From Chloroflexota bacterium (GTDB taxonomy: Bacteria > Chloroflexota > Anaerolineae > Anaerolineales > Villigracilaceae): a stretch of 39,859 nt of DNA. The translations under genes were made by a program, and so were the position numbers. The notes under the pieces were generated by a model. The model ran no database searches and had not been told where the DNA came from. It saw nothing but the letters and a program-made list of their open reading frames with translations. Every line of letters starts with the position of its first letter. The first letter of the stretch is position 1. The DNA lies in the NCBI GenBank assembly GCA_021824575.1, contig JAKAKJ010000015.1:1-39859 (forward strand), read 5' to 3'. Of this stretch, positions 22,669 to 30,735 are shown one piece after another.

Positions 22669-23016
22669 ATGAGTCAACACGAATGGATCAAAGAATTTCC
22701 TGCGGCGGTCACCGTCTGCGATGCGGAAGGCATCATCATCGAAATGAACGACAAAGCCGCCAAAACTTATGAGAAAGGCGGCGGTTACGCATTGATCGGA
22801 AAGAACATGCACGATTGCCACGCAGACAAAGAGACGGCGCGCAATAAAGTCGAACAGATGTTATCCACACACGAGAAAAACGTGTACACCATCGAGAAGG
22901 GTGGCGTGAAGAAAATGATCTTTCAATCGCCGTGGTTCAAAGATGGAAAGTATGCCGGTTTTGTGGAACTCTCGCTTGAGATTCCGTTCGAGGTGCCGCA
23001 CTTTATCCGCTCGTAA
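22669..23016 (+). CDS. Single-domain PAS protein
   Basis: 115 residues forming one PAS domain: FPAAVTVCDAEGIIIEMNDK, KTYEKGGGYALIGKNMHDCH and a C-terminal MIFQSPWFKDGKYAGFVELS. It resembles PAS domains associated with DUF438 or small sensor proteins; no kinase or output domain is attached. AGGAGATG precedes the ATG at 22669. The frame is open 13 codons further upstream, but those codons fall in a dispersed repeat. Possible roles are sensing or cofactor binding for the neighbouring radical SAM enzymes; this is inference. Confidence 0.82.
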   Translation: MSQHEWIKEFPAAVTVCDAEGIIIEMNDKAAKTYEKGGGYALIGKNMHDCHADKETARNKVEQMLSTHEKNVYTIEKGGVKKMIFQSPWFKDGKYAGFVELSLEIPFEVPHFIRS

Positions 23017-23030
23017 AATTTTGATGGACC

Positions 23031-24065
23031 ATGTCTTTGAAAAACGCTGAGATTTGCTACCTGCTGGCTTTCCCGGATCGCGTGGACTCGTCCAATGAGC
23101 CGCCCGAACAGATTCGCGGCTTGAAGGACGCCCCGTACTTCCAGCCGGTGGATATCTCCGTCAGGACGCTGGCCGGATGGGCCGAAGTCGAGGTGAGAGG
23201 CGTGCAAGTCTCCACTGTGCGGCAAAGGTATGATGACCGAATCCAAATGATCGAATGCCGCTTCACATTGGATGATGTGCTGGATCTCGCGGCGATCCAA
23301 CAATGCGCTTCCATCGAAAAATCCTTGCAGGAAAAATTCGTCCCTGCCGAACATCGCGAGAGCGGAATGTTCGAGGAGTACGTCATCTTATTGCTAAAGA
23401 AAGTCAATCCGACCCCCGAAAAATTCGTAAATAAAAACGCGGTCGCGTTGGCGCGCTTTGTTCGTTCACAACGCGAGACTTTTGATCAACGCGAAATAGA
23501 TGACATTCTCAGTTCTCAAGTGCGCTATTCGAAAGACGATTTGACGGTGGTGGATTGGCAGGCGGCGATCATCATTGCGCCGGACGGCGATTTTCAGTCG
23601 GATATTGAATTATTGAAGATTGGCAATTATCAACTCATGCGTTATCGCAGGCTCGATCAAAACATCGAGAAGAGCTTGCGCGATCTCAACGAACAATTCC
23701 GTGTTGATCCGCACCGCGCGCTCCGCATCGGTCCGACGAGAGGCCAGATCCGCCACATCGTCCAGCATCGTCTCGATTTAATGCTCGACTTCGAACATAC
23801 CGAACAAAATCTGTTATTGATTGGCGATTGGTACACCTCCCAGCTTTATCACGCCATCCTCGAGGAGTTTTATCTGAACGAGTGGAAAGAAACCGTCAAA
23901 GGCAAACTCGATAATCTGGAAGGCATCATCGAAACCATTCAGGAAAATTTTTCGCTCACGTGGCAGGGTCTGATGGAACGCGTCGAATTGGCAGGCTGGA
24001 TTGTTTTGCTGATCGGCTATTTCATTTTGTTCTTTCTCGAATCCGGCATATTTCGATTACATTGA
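23031..24065 (+). CDS. Membrane-anchored protein of unknown function (weakly RMD1/DUF155-like)
   Basis: 344 residues. No family motif is certain. A soluble alpha/beta region (1-200) is followed by a long helical part, including LDLMLDFEHTEQNLLLIGDW and EGIIETIQENFSLTWQGLME, and a single C-terminal membrane helix (about 318-338) ending ESGIFRLH. The order (soluble part, coiled helices, one C-terminal helix) is like the YagE/RMD1 (DUF155) family, but I could not confirm it. The gene starts 14 bases after the PAS gene stop and its own stop lies 11 bases before the next gene, so it is co-transcribed with the radical-SAM genes. Confidence 0.7.
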   Translation: MSLKNAEICYLLAFPDRVDSSNEPPEQIRGLKDAPYFQPVDISVRTLAGWAEVEVRGVQVSTVRQRYDDRIQMIECRFTLDDVLDLAAIQQCASIEKSLQEKFVPAEHRESGMFEEYVILLLKKVNPTPEKFVNKNAVALARFVRSQRETFDQREIDDILSSQVRYSKDDLTVVDWQAAIIIAPDGDFQSDIELLKIGNYQLMRYRRLDQNIEKSLRDLNEQFRVDPHRALRIGPTRGQIRHIVQHRLDLMLDFEHTEQNLLLIGDWYTSQLYHAILEEFYLNEWKETVKGKLDNLEGIIETIQENFSLTWQGLMERVELAGWIVLLIGYFILFFLESGIFRLH

Positions 24066-24076
24066 TGGAGGGCACC

Positions 24077-25204
24077 ATGAAAAAATTCTTTACGAAAGTC
24101 CAACCGATGAAAGCGGGCATTTACCAAAAACAATCCGCGCCGCAGGACCAGCCTCCCTACCGCATTCATCTGCGATTACAGCCTGACGGCTCCGGCGTGC
24201 TGATCGTCAATGCCTCAACCGTCCTGCATCTCAATCCAACAGCGGCTGAGTTTGCTTATCACTTCATCAAAGGCACCGCGCCCGAGGACGCGGCAAAGGA
24301 AGTCGCTTCGCGTTATCGGATCAATCGAAAGACCGCTCTGGAGGACTTCAATGATTTTGCGGCGCGAATTCAGCGAATGGTGACCGCCACGGATTTAGAT
24401 CCCGAATCGTATCTTGACTTTGAGCGGGTCGCACCCCACTCGACCGATCTCACCGCCCCACTGCGACTCGATTGCGCACTGACCTATCGCCTCCCCGCCG
24501 GCACGCAAGCCGATTACGCACCGACCAAACGCGTCGACCGCGAACTCACCACCGACGAATGGCGCGTCATCCTCGATAGCGCATGGCAATTCGGAATCCC
24601 TCACGTCACCTTCACAGGCGGCGAAGCGACTCTGCGTGACGACTTGCCCGATTTGATTGCGCGCGCGGAGAAGAACGGCCAGGTCTGCGGATTGCTGACC
24701 GACGGTCTGAAGCTCGCCGATAAAAATTATCTCGATCTGTTATTGAAGACAGGACTCGATCACATTCTCTTTCTGCTTCAGCCCAATAACAACGATTCGT
24801 GGAAAGCGCTCGAAACCATCATGCCCGAGGATATTTTTGTGACGGTACATTTCACGTTGACGCCGCAAAACGCGCCAAGTGCAAAAGAAACATTGAGCCG
24901 ATTATCCGGGCTTGGAGTCAACAGTTTATCGTTGAGCGCATCCGACGTGTCTTTGCATGATGCCATGCACGATTTGCACAATACCGCCGCATCGCTGGGA
25001 ATGACCCTGCGCTGGGATTTGCCGGTTCCGTATTCAGCCGAGAATCCGGTCGCGAATCAAACAGTAGAAGATGAAATCCCGGTTGGAGCCGGAAAGGCGT
25101 GGTTGTATGTCGAGCCGGATGGCGATGTCCTTCTAACACAAGGCATGGCAGATAAAATTTTGGGCAACTTGTTACGCGATTCATGGGAGAAGATTTATCA
25201 GTAA
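24077..25204 (+). CDS. PqqD-fused radical SAM-like protein lacking the cluster cysteines (pseudoenzyme)
   Basis: 375 residues, clearly paralogous to the radical SAM protein at 21252. The PqqD-like domain is kept (LQPDGSGVLIVNASTVLHLN). The core aligns through LTYR and ELTTDEW to TFTGGEATLRDDLPDLIARA, so the SAM-binding glycine motif persists. However, the three cluster cysteines are replaced: C144 by Leu139, C148 by Thr143, C151 by Asp146 in RLPAGTQADY. The SPASM cysteines are gone and the chain is shorter. It therefore cannot cleave SAM by the usual mechanism and may act as substrate-binding or structural partner. GGAGG lies five bases before the ATG. The frame is otherwise intact, with no stop. 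Confidence 0.85.
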   Translation: MKKFFTKVQPMKAGIYQKQSAPQDQPPYRIHLRLQPDGSGVLIVNASTVLHLNPTAAEFAYHFIKGTAPEDAAKEVASRYRINRKTALEDFNDFAARIQRMVTATDLDPESYLDFERVAPHSTDLTAPLRLDCALTYRLPAGTQADYAPTKRVDRELTTDEWRVILDSAWQFGIPHVTFTGGEATLRDDLPDLIARAEKNGQVCGLLTDGLKLADKNYLDLLLKTGLDHILFLLQPNNNDSWKALETIMPEDIFVTVHFTLTPQNAPSAKETLSRLSGLGVNSLSLSASDVSLHDAMHDLHNTAASLGMTLRWDLPVPYSAENPVANQTVEDEIPVGAGKAWLYVEPDGDVLLTQGMADKILGNLLRDSWEKIYQ

Positions 25205-25212
25205 GAGGCGGT

Positions 25213-25701
25213 ATGAAAATATCGAGCATTTTCGCCGTCTTCAAGAGATGGGAATACCGCGACGGCCAACCCAACACGTTGGCAAAGATGCAAAACCGGT
25301 TCTGGGCAATCCTCCATTCATCAGGGATATTACCCGACGGCTTCGTCACGCTGGAAGTGGCCGGAAGGAAATCAGGGAAAATAATAAGTTTTCCACTTGC
25401 GATGACGGTCGTGGATGGAGAAAGATATTTGGTATCCATGTTGGGAGAAGAAGCAAACTGGGTGCGAAATGTCAAGGCGGCAGGAGGAAGAGCGAGGCTG
25501 CAACACGGCATCAGCGAGCAGGTTTTGCTTGAAGAGGTGGATGTTGGCAAGAGAGCGCCAATCTTGAAGGCATATTTGCAAATTGCGCCGGGAGCGCGTC
25601 CGCACATACCTGTTGGCAAAGACGCGCCCATTGCCGAGTTCGAAAAAATAGAATCAGAGTATCCGGTATTCAGGCTGGCAACTATAAACTATTCAGGTTA
25701 A
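25213..25701 (+). CDS. DDN-family (F420-type) nitroreductase-like protein
   Basis: 162 residues. VTLEVAGRKSGKIISFPLAM then VDGERYLVSMLGEEANWVRN is the signature of the deazaflavin-dependent nitroreductase (DDN/PF04075) family, split-barrel proteins binding F420. AGAGG is five bases before the ATG at 25213; the radical-SAM paralogue stops eight bases upstream. An F420-type enzyme at the end of the cluster may be a redox partner; a chance neighbour is equally possible. Confidence 0.87.
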   Translation: MKISSIFAVFKRWEYRDGQPNTLAKMQNRFWAILHSSGILPDGFVTLEVAGRKSGKIISFPLAMTVVDGERYLVSMLGEEANWVRNVKAAGGRARLQHGISEQVLLEEVDVGKRAPILKAYLQIAPGARPHIPVGKDAPIAEFEKIESEYPVFRLATINYSG

Positions 25702-25995
25702 CCTGATTGGTTTACAACGTCATGCTCTCGGCGATGTCCTCGCCGCCGAGGACGGCGGCTGAAGCAGAAGTTAGTTGCCAGGCAATTCATGCTAACCGGA
25801 ATAACATCATTTTCAGAATTGGCAAAAAATCCAATCCAAAAACGTCCGGCGTTTTAAAGGCTGAACATCTTTCGATATTTCGTCAGAGAAGGATTTGCCA
25901 ATTGTGCTTTTCGCTGCGAAATCTGACAACCGGCAGGCTGCGGTCGCGGCCAGACTTATTCTGGCCTAACCAATTTAAGTTAGAATTTTGCAGTC
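25702..25995. other. Gene-free spacer with small hairpins
   Basis: 294 bases without a credible gene. It holds GTCCTCG-CCGC-CGAGGAC near 25735, AAAACG-TCCGG-CGTTTT near 25838 and GGCCAG/CTGGCC near 25950. TTAGAAT lies 10 bases before the next ATG and may be a -10 box without a clear -35. Confidence 0.5.
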
Positions 25996-27075
25996 ATGAA
26001 AACCAGATTACCTATATGGGCAGCGTTCCTTATTTCGCTTGCAATCATGATACTGGTGTTGTGCAGCTTTATCGGTTCCATTCCAACGATACCCATTCGG
26101 CCGACAAACTCATTCTTCAACCCAACGCCCATTCTCGTCACGCAAATATCTCCAACGCCGGCACTTGTTTGTCCCACTGGCGATTGCGTCAATGCGTGTC
26201 TTGCCAAAATAAATTCCATCCTGCAAACCGACTCTGTGCCGCAATCGCCGCCGGAAGTCGCCGCACCTCACGGCACAAAAATCCAAGCCGCAACGCTGGT
26301 AAGTTATTTCGTTCAGGGCGGCCAGCTAAGCGCTCCAAAATTTGCTTCGAATATCCCATCTGACCTGATTCCGTACCAGCAGGATACAGTTTCCCAGCAG
26401 CGCATCTGGGATTACTTCACCGCGATGGTTCCCGCAAATCAACGAACGGAACTGACCGCCTTCATTCTTTCCACCGATGGCAAAGGCGGCATGCTGGCAA
26501 GCGTGGAAGAATCTTCCAATGAGCCGCAGTACTGGGCTTTGACTGTCGATCCGCTGGATGCATCTAAACCGATCAATTTAACATACACTCTTGCACACGA
26601 ATTCGGCCATTTGCTGACGCTGAACGACACACAGGTCACGCCCGATCCGCTGTATCTCGCCAATCCAAGCCTGCAAGTGTATCAGCAGGAAGCCGCGAGT
26701 TGTCCGCAATACTTCACAACTGTCGGGTGCAGCCATCCCAATTCGTACATCAACGAATTCTTCCAGTTTTTCTGGGTCAAGTTGTTCAACGAGTGGAGTC
26801 AGGTCAACGCGGAAAAAGACCAAAAGAATTATTTCGCGAACCTGGCTCATTTTTATGAGCGGCATCCAACCCAATTCGTCAGCACGTACGCCGCCACCAG
26901 CCCGGAGGAGGACATCGCGGAAAGCTTCGCCCACTTCGTCCTGAATCCCAAGCCGCCCGCCGACAGCATCGCACACGAGAAAATGCTGTTCTTCTACGAA
27001 TTCCCCGACCTGGTGCAATTACGCATTCAAATGGTGAATGGAATTTGCAATTATGCTTCCACATCCGGGCCGTGA
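25996..27075 (+). CDS. Secreted zincin-type metalloprotease-like protein, copy 1
   Basis: 359 residues. An N-terminal hydrophobic signal segment (about 8-30, with LVLC possibly a lipobox) is followed by a Pro/Thr linker. The catalytic domain has AHEFGHLLTL, the HExxH zinc motif, and EEDIAESFAHFVL about 120 residues later, whose Glu could be the third zinc ligand. Around it are conserved Cys pairs (SCPQYFTTVGC). No close family name is available to me; the motif group is gluzincin-like. No ribosome binding site is visible, so it may be translated from a short leader. The next gene is a paralogue. Confidence 0.78.
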   Translation: MKTRLPIWAAFLISLAIMILVLCSFIGSIPTIPIRPTNSFFNPTPILVTQISPTPALVCPTGDCVNACLAKINSILQTDSVPQSPPEVAAPHGTKIQAATLVSYFVQGGQLSAPKFASNIPSDLIPYQQDTVSQQRIWDYFTAMVPANQRTELTAFILSTDGKGGMLASVEESSNEPQYWALTVDPLDASKPINLTYTLAHEFGHLLTLNDTQVTPDPLYLANPSLQVYQQEAASCPQYFTTVGCSHPNSYINEFFQFFWVKLFNEWSQVNAEKDQKNYFANLAHFYERHPTQFVSTYAATSPEEDIAESFAHFVLNPKPPADSIAHEKMLFFYEFPDLVQLRIQMVNGICNYASTSGP

Positions 27076-27152
27076 AACCCTCTGCGGAAGGCACTCGATA
27101 CAAATTGATATTGGGACAAGACCCCATAGAAACGTTATGGTATCCTAACCGC

Positions 27153-28190
27153 ATGAGATGCTTCCGCGTCATCTTATTTGCAGTTGTCGTTCTCGCCTCG
27201 ACTTTGGCCTGCAGCGTCGCCACGCGCCTGATCTTTGGCAATACGCCAGCGCCCCCCGCGCGATCCGAAGCGACGCTCCCCGCCTTCCCATCACCGACCG
27301 CAACCAGTCAGGCATCCGATTCGTGCCCGGCGGAAATATCCACCATCCTCGATGCAGCCAACAACTCGACTTATCAAAGCAGTTTTCCCAGCGTGGATAC
27401 CGGCGACCAATCCGATATTCCGATGGTCATTTACACCGTCAGCGGCAACGAGATCACCAATCCGATTTTGGAAAAAGTCCCGCGCGATTTGATCAAGTAT
27501 CAAAACGATTACAAGCTCCAGAAACAAAGCTGGGATTTGTTCGTGGCGATTATCCCGCCGGACCAACGCGCAGTTGTGCATCAATATGAGATCATCACAG
27601 ACGGCCAAGGGGGCGTTCTCGGCGCGGTCGAACAATCTCCTTTCGATCCCAATACATGGATGCTCGAAGTGGATATCGCCGATGCGTCCGACACCAAGAA
27701 TCTCGTCTTCACCATGCTTCACGAATTTGGACACCTGCTGACGCTCAATCCGTCGCAGGTGCCGCCTGATTTAAAAGTATTCGACAATCCAGCAGATAAT
27801 GATATTTACAGCCAGGAAGTCAATGCTTGTTCGACATATTTTCCAGGCGAAGGCTGCAGCCTGGCGAATTCCTACATCAATGTTTTCTTCAACCGTTTCT
27901 GGACGAACATTTACGCCGAATGGCAAAAAATTGACGACATCCAGAATGACCAGAAGCGCGAGAACCGGCTGGAGTCCTTTTACAGGAAGTATCGGGACCA
28001 ATTCGTTGACGATTATGCTGTAACCAATCCGTCCGAGGATATTGCCGAAACGTGGGCTTACTATATCCTGATCCCAAAACCGAAAGGCAACAGCATCGCC
28101 GACCAAAAAATAAATTTCTTTTACCAGTACCCCGAACTCGTCCAACTGCGCCAGCAGATTTTGACAAACCTGTGCGCTGCAAATCCATGA
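27153..28190 (+). CDS. Lipoprotein zincin-type metalloprotease-like protein, copy 2
   Basis: 345 residues, similar to the preceding protein throughout: lipobox STLAC at the end of the signal peptide (about 1-20), a Pro/Ser/Thr linker, the zinc motif LHEFGHLLTL, a conserved CSTYFPGEGC pair, and SEDIAETWAYYILIPKPKGN at the C-terminal side. The start at 27153 gives a proper lipoprotein signal; the frame is open 36 codons further upstream without one. TATCCT six bases before the ATG suggests a leaderless transcript. It probably acts at the outer face of the membrane. Confidence 0.78.
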   Translation: MRCFRVILFAVVVLASTLACSVATRLIFGNTPAPPARSEATLPAFPSPTATSQASDSCPAEISTILDAANNSTYQSSFPSVDTGDQSDIPMVIYTVSGNEITNPILEKVPRDLIKYQNDYKLQKQSWDLFVAIIPPDQRAVVHQYEIITDGQGGVLGAVEQSPFDPNTWMLEVDIADASDTKNLVFTMLHEFGHLLTLNPSQVPPDLKVFDNPADNDIYSQEVNACSTYFPGEGCSLANSYINVFFNRFWTNIYAEWQKIDDIQNDQKRENRLESFYRKYRDQFVDDYAVTNPSEDIAETWAYYILIPKPKGNSIADQKINFFYQYPELVQLRQQILTNLCAANP

Positions 28191-28203
28191 TGTGGAATAA
28201 ATC

Positions 28204-28932
28204 ATGAACTGGCATGAACGTTATATCCAGCAGGCAGCATGGACGCGCGATCTGCGGGAGTACCTTTTCCGGCAGGCGGGATTATCCGGCGCAAATTCCG
28301 TTCTTGAAGTCGGATGCGGAACGGGTGCAGTTTTATCCTCACTGGAAACATCGGCGGCGCTTCACGGCCTCGACCTCGACGCGGGCGCGCTGGCCGAATG
28401 CCGCCGCGTATCAAACGCCTCCCTGACGCGCGGCGACGCGCATGATCTTCCTTATCGAAACGAAAGCTTCGATATCGTCTATTGTCATTTTCTGTTGTTA
28501 TGGATCAAGGAGCCGTTGAAGGCAATTTATGAGATGAAACGCGTGACAAAATCCAAGGGCCACATTCTTGCATTTGCCGAGCCTGATTACACATCCCGCG
28601 AAGATAAACCCGATCCGCTCGCGGTCCTTGGAAAATGGCAAACTGAAGCGTTGAAACGCCAGGGCGCGGACATCGGCCTCGGCGGGCGTTTGGCGGAACT
28701 GTTCCATCAGGCCGGAATCAAAATCGTCGAAACGGGAGCCATCCAAAGTCGAAGCCCCGAAGCGATGGATCCCGACGAATGGGAAAATGAATGGGCTGTG
28801 ATCGAATCAGATTTATCGGGATTCGCCCAGCGGGAAGAAATCCAAAAGATGAAACATCTGGATGAGGAAGCGCGGACGCATGGCACACGCGTCTTGGATG
28901 TGCCGACGTACTTCGCATGGGGTCAGGTATAA
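28204..28932 (+). CDS. Class I SAM-dependent methyltransferase
   Basis: 242 residues with motif I VLEVGCGTGAVLSSL, acidic motif II HGLDLDAGAL, ARGDAH-like segment (TRGDAHDLPY), and FDIVYCHFLLLWIKEPLKA, typical of Methyltransf_11/25 proteins. Substrate unknown. It starts 13 bases after the second protease and has no clear ribosome binding site. It is followed by the signal peptidase gene. Confidence 0.86.
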   Translation: MNWHERYIQQAAWTRDLREYLFRQAGLSGANSVLEVGCGTGAVLSSLETSAALHGLDLDAGALAECRRVSNASLTRGDAHDLPYRNESFDIVYCHFLLLWIKEPLKAIYEMKRVTKSKGHILAFAEPDYTSREDKPDPLAVLGKWQTEALKRQGADIGLGGRLAELFHQAGIKIVETGAIQSRSPEAMDPDEWENEWAVIESDLSGFAQREEIQKMKHLDEEARTHGTRVLDVPTYFAWGQV

Positions 28933-28954
28933 TTAGGCAGAAATTTTTGGAGGT

Positions 28955-29548
28955 ATGTTGGAATCTTTACAACCACAAAGCCAGCCCGAACAGCAAGCTG
29001 GAACGCAGGAAAATTTTGATTTCAAGCGTTTCGTGCTGGACTTGTTTGAAACGATTGGGCTGGCGCTCATATTGTTTTTAGCCATCAACGCGGTTTCAGC
29101 GCGCGTGCGCGTGGATGGCTTCAGCATGATGCCAACTTTGCACGATGGCGAATTCGTTTTGGTAAACAAACTGGCATATCAAACCGGCGCGCCGACGCGC
29201 GGCGACATCATCGTATTCCGCTCGGTCAACACTCCCGACCTCGATCTGATCAAACGCGTCATCGGCCTGCCCGGTGACAAGATCGTCATCCGCGGCGGCA
29301 AAGTGATCGTCAACGGACAGACGCTCAATGAACCATACATTGCCGCCGCGCCAAATTACGAAGGCGAGTGGCAGGTGCCAAGCGGTTATCTGTTTGTGTT
29401 GGGCGATAACCGCAATGATTCGTCAGATTCCCATGCGTGGGGCTATCTGCCCATCCAAAATGTGATTGGCAAAGCCCTGCTGATTTACTGGCCGCCGCCG
29501 GAATGGGCGATGATTGATCACGTCAAAATTGCTTTGGCGGCGCCATAG
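28955..29548 (+). CDS. lepB: Signal peptidase I
   Basis: Cleaves signal peptides at the outer membrane face. 197 residues with a soluble N-terminus, one membrane helix (about 29-48), the catalytic Ser57 in GFSMMPTL and Lys100 in LIKRVIGLPGD, and the GDNRNDSSDSHAWG box. The start is odd: GGAGG is only one base from the ATG at 28955. The next codon, TTG at 28958, would have a better four-base spacing and may be the true start. Confidence 0.93.
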   Translation: MLESLQPQSQPEQQAGTQENFDFKRFVLDLFETIGLALILFLAINAVSARVRVDGFSMMPTLHDGEFVLVNKLAYQTGAPTRGDIIVFRSVNTPDLDLIKRVIGLPGDKIVIRGGKVIVNGQTLNEPYIAAAPNYEGEWQVPSGYLFVLGDNRNDSSDSHAWGYLPIQNVIGKALLIYWPPPEWAMIDHVKIALAAP

Positions 29549-29556
29549 AGGCACAC

Positions 29557-29847
29557 ATGAGCGAAGAAAAATTACCCGAGTCAATGCCGTGCGATGAATG
29601 TCAGGCAGGTGTGATGAATCTGAGATTCATTACGTACTTTACATGGCTGGGCGAGGAGCTGATTACGGTTCAAAATTTCCCTGCCTGGATTTGCGATGTG
29701 TGCGGACGCCGCGAGTACGATGAAAAAGCCATTTCGTGGCTGAGCATGTTATTGGATCCAAACGCAGGCAAGCCCACCGGGCACAAACCCGCTTCTCCAC
29801 ACCGGATACCGGGACAGTCTTCCCGGCCTTCGGCTGATCTCAGCTGA
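29557..29847 (+). CDS. YgiT-type zinc-finger protein
   Basis: 96 residues. MPCDECQAGVM and WICDVCGRREYD form the two CxxC knuckles of the YgiT-type zinc finger found in antitoxin-like and other small proteins. The C-terminal 30 residues are Pro/Ser-rich and show no motif. No partner toxin is visible. It starts eight bases after the signal peptidase stop. Confidence 0.75.
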   Translation: MSEEKLPESMPCDECQAGVMNLRFITYFTWLGEELITVQNFPAWICDVCGRREYDEKAISWLSMLLDPNAGKPTGHKPASPHRIPGQSSRPSADLS

Positions 29848-29865
29848 CGAGGGAGGATTCCCATC

Positions 29866-30414
29866 ATGGCAATGGACACGTCTCCGCGCACCTATCGCTT
29901 TTTGCCCGCCGATGTTTTGACATCCGGCTACCGTGTGGTCGGGAAGATCATGGTCACCAGCACCGGCACGATGGGTATGCTGAACGATAGCACACACTCG
30001 GTGCTGGAAGTTCATGATGCGCGGCTGGCGCGGCTGCACATGCCAACCAAACTGGTGGATCATTTTGAATTGACGCGCATGATGAAATCGCATGTGTACG
30101 CGGTCTGCATGGCGCGCCGCGAGGATTTGGGTCCGCAGGCTTTGGTGCGCGGCGGATTTACAAGCATCGTCGAATATCCAATCCGCATCACAACGCAGAT
30201 GTTCGAGATCGAGGGGATTATGGAATTGCCGGGCCGCCTCGACTTTGCATCGCTGATGACCGAGGGCACGCGCGATTTCATCCCGATCTTCAATGCCACG
30301 CTGACGGCCATCCTCATCCCCAACCTGCGGATCGAAAGCGGCGGGATGTTGATCAATCGCCGGCAGATTGACTTGATCGCGCTGCTTAATCAACGTGTCA
30401 AACCCGAAAGTTAG
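29866..30414 (+). CDS. Conserved hypothetical protein
   Basis: 182 residues, no signal peptide or membrane helix. It is soluble and beta-rich, with repeated segments such as YRFLPADVLTSGYRVVGKIM, STGTMGMLNDSTHSVLEVHD and SGGMLINRRQIDLIALLNQ. I do not recognise the family. GGGAGG is eight bases before the ATG; an internal ATG two codons on is an alternative. It starts 18 bases after the zinc-finger gene, probably in the same unit. Confidence 0.65.
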   Translation: MAMDTSPRTYRFLPADVLTSGYRVVGKIMVTSTGTMGMLNDSTHSVLEVHDARLARLHMPTKLVDHFELTRMMKSHVYAVCMARREDLGPQALVRGGFTSIVEYPIRITTQMFEIEGIMELPGRLDFASLMTEGTRDFIPIFNATLTAILIPNLRIESGGMLINRRQIDLIALLNQRVKPES

Positions 30415-30426
30415 TCATCAAATTGC

Positions 30427-30455
30427 TTGACCTGTATCATGGGGAATGATAAAAT
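30427..30455 (+). promoter_or_regulatory. Promoter of the tRNA-Glu gene
   Basis: TTGACC (30427-30432) and TAAAAT (30450-30455) with exact 17-base spacing. About 75 bases of leader, including GCGGCTT/AAGCCGC and CCGAC/GTCGG hairpins, precede the tRNA. Confidence 0.75.
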
Positions 30456-30537
30456 CCCGCCCGCTTGAAACGGAGCGGCTTCAAGCCGCACCGCTTCACA
30501 CCACCGACATGAGTCGGTAGTGTATATAACAAAGCAA

Positions 30538-30610
30538 GCCCCCATCGTCTAGAGGCCTAGGACGCGACCCTTTCAAGGTCAAAACTGGAGTTCGAATCTC
30601 CATGGGGGCA
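30538..30610 (+). tRNA. tRNA-Glu (anticodon TTC)
   Basis: A 73-base cloverleaf: acceptor GCCCCCA/TGGGGGC, the D-arm segment TCTAGAGGCCTAGGA, anticodon stem GACC/GGTC around CTTTCAA with TTC at 30572-30574, and T arm GGAG-TTCGAAT-CTCC. Discriminator base is A. The CCA end is not encoded. Confidence 0.93.
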
Positions 30611-30618
30611 CAAATAAA

Positions 30619-30645
30619 GTCCATCCGGTTTGATGGGCTTTTTTT
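30619..30645 (+). terminator. Terminator after tRNA-Glu
   Basis: GTCCATC (30619-30625) pairs with GATGGGC (30632-30638), one G-U pair, followed by TTTTTTT. Confidence 0.85.
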
Positions 30646-30648
30646 CTG

Positions 30649-30697
30649 CAAAACTGGAGTCCCCATTGGGGATGGTATTCGAATCTCCATGGGGCAC
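30649..30697 (+). repeat. Duplicated 3' fragment of tRNA-Glu with an 18-base insertion
   Basis: CAAAACTGGAG (30649-30659) and TTCGAATCTCCATGGGG (30678-30694, then CAC) repeat the tRNA 3' half at 30580-30612. Between them is an 18-base insert (30660-30677) containing the palindrome TCCCCATTGGGGA. One G is missing from the acceptor run. It looks like a remnant of a recombination or duplication event. Confidence 0.8.
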
Positions 30698-30705
30698 ATG
30701 ATAAA

Positions 30706-30735
30706 AAAATCCCGCGATTAAAATGCCGGGATTTT
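30706..30735. terminator. Bidirectional terminator between the tRNA region and the minus-strand unit
   Basis: AAAATCCCG (30706-30714) pairs with CGGGATTTT (30727-30735); the T-rich flanks suit both strands. The end of the membrane protein gene lies inside it. Confidence 0.8.

Noticed and set aside
25707-26363. Open frame overlapping the spacer and the first protease gene
   Set aside because: No family features; codon pattern and overlap indicate a shadow of the protease frame.
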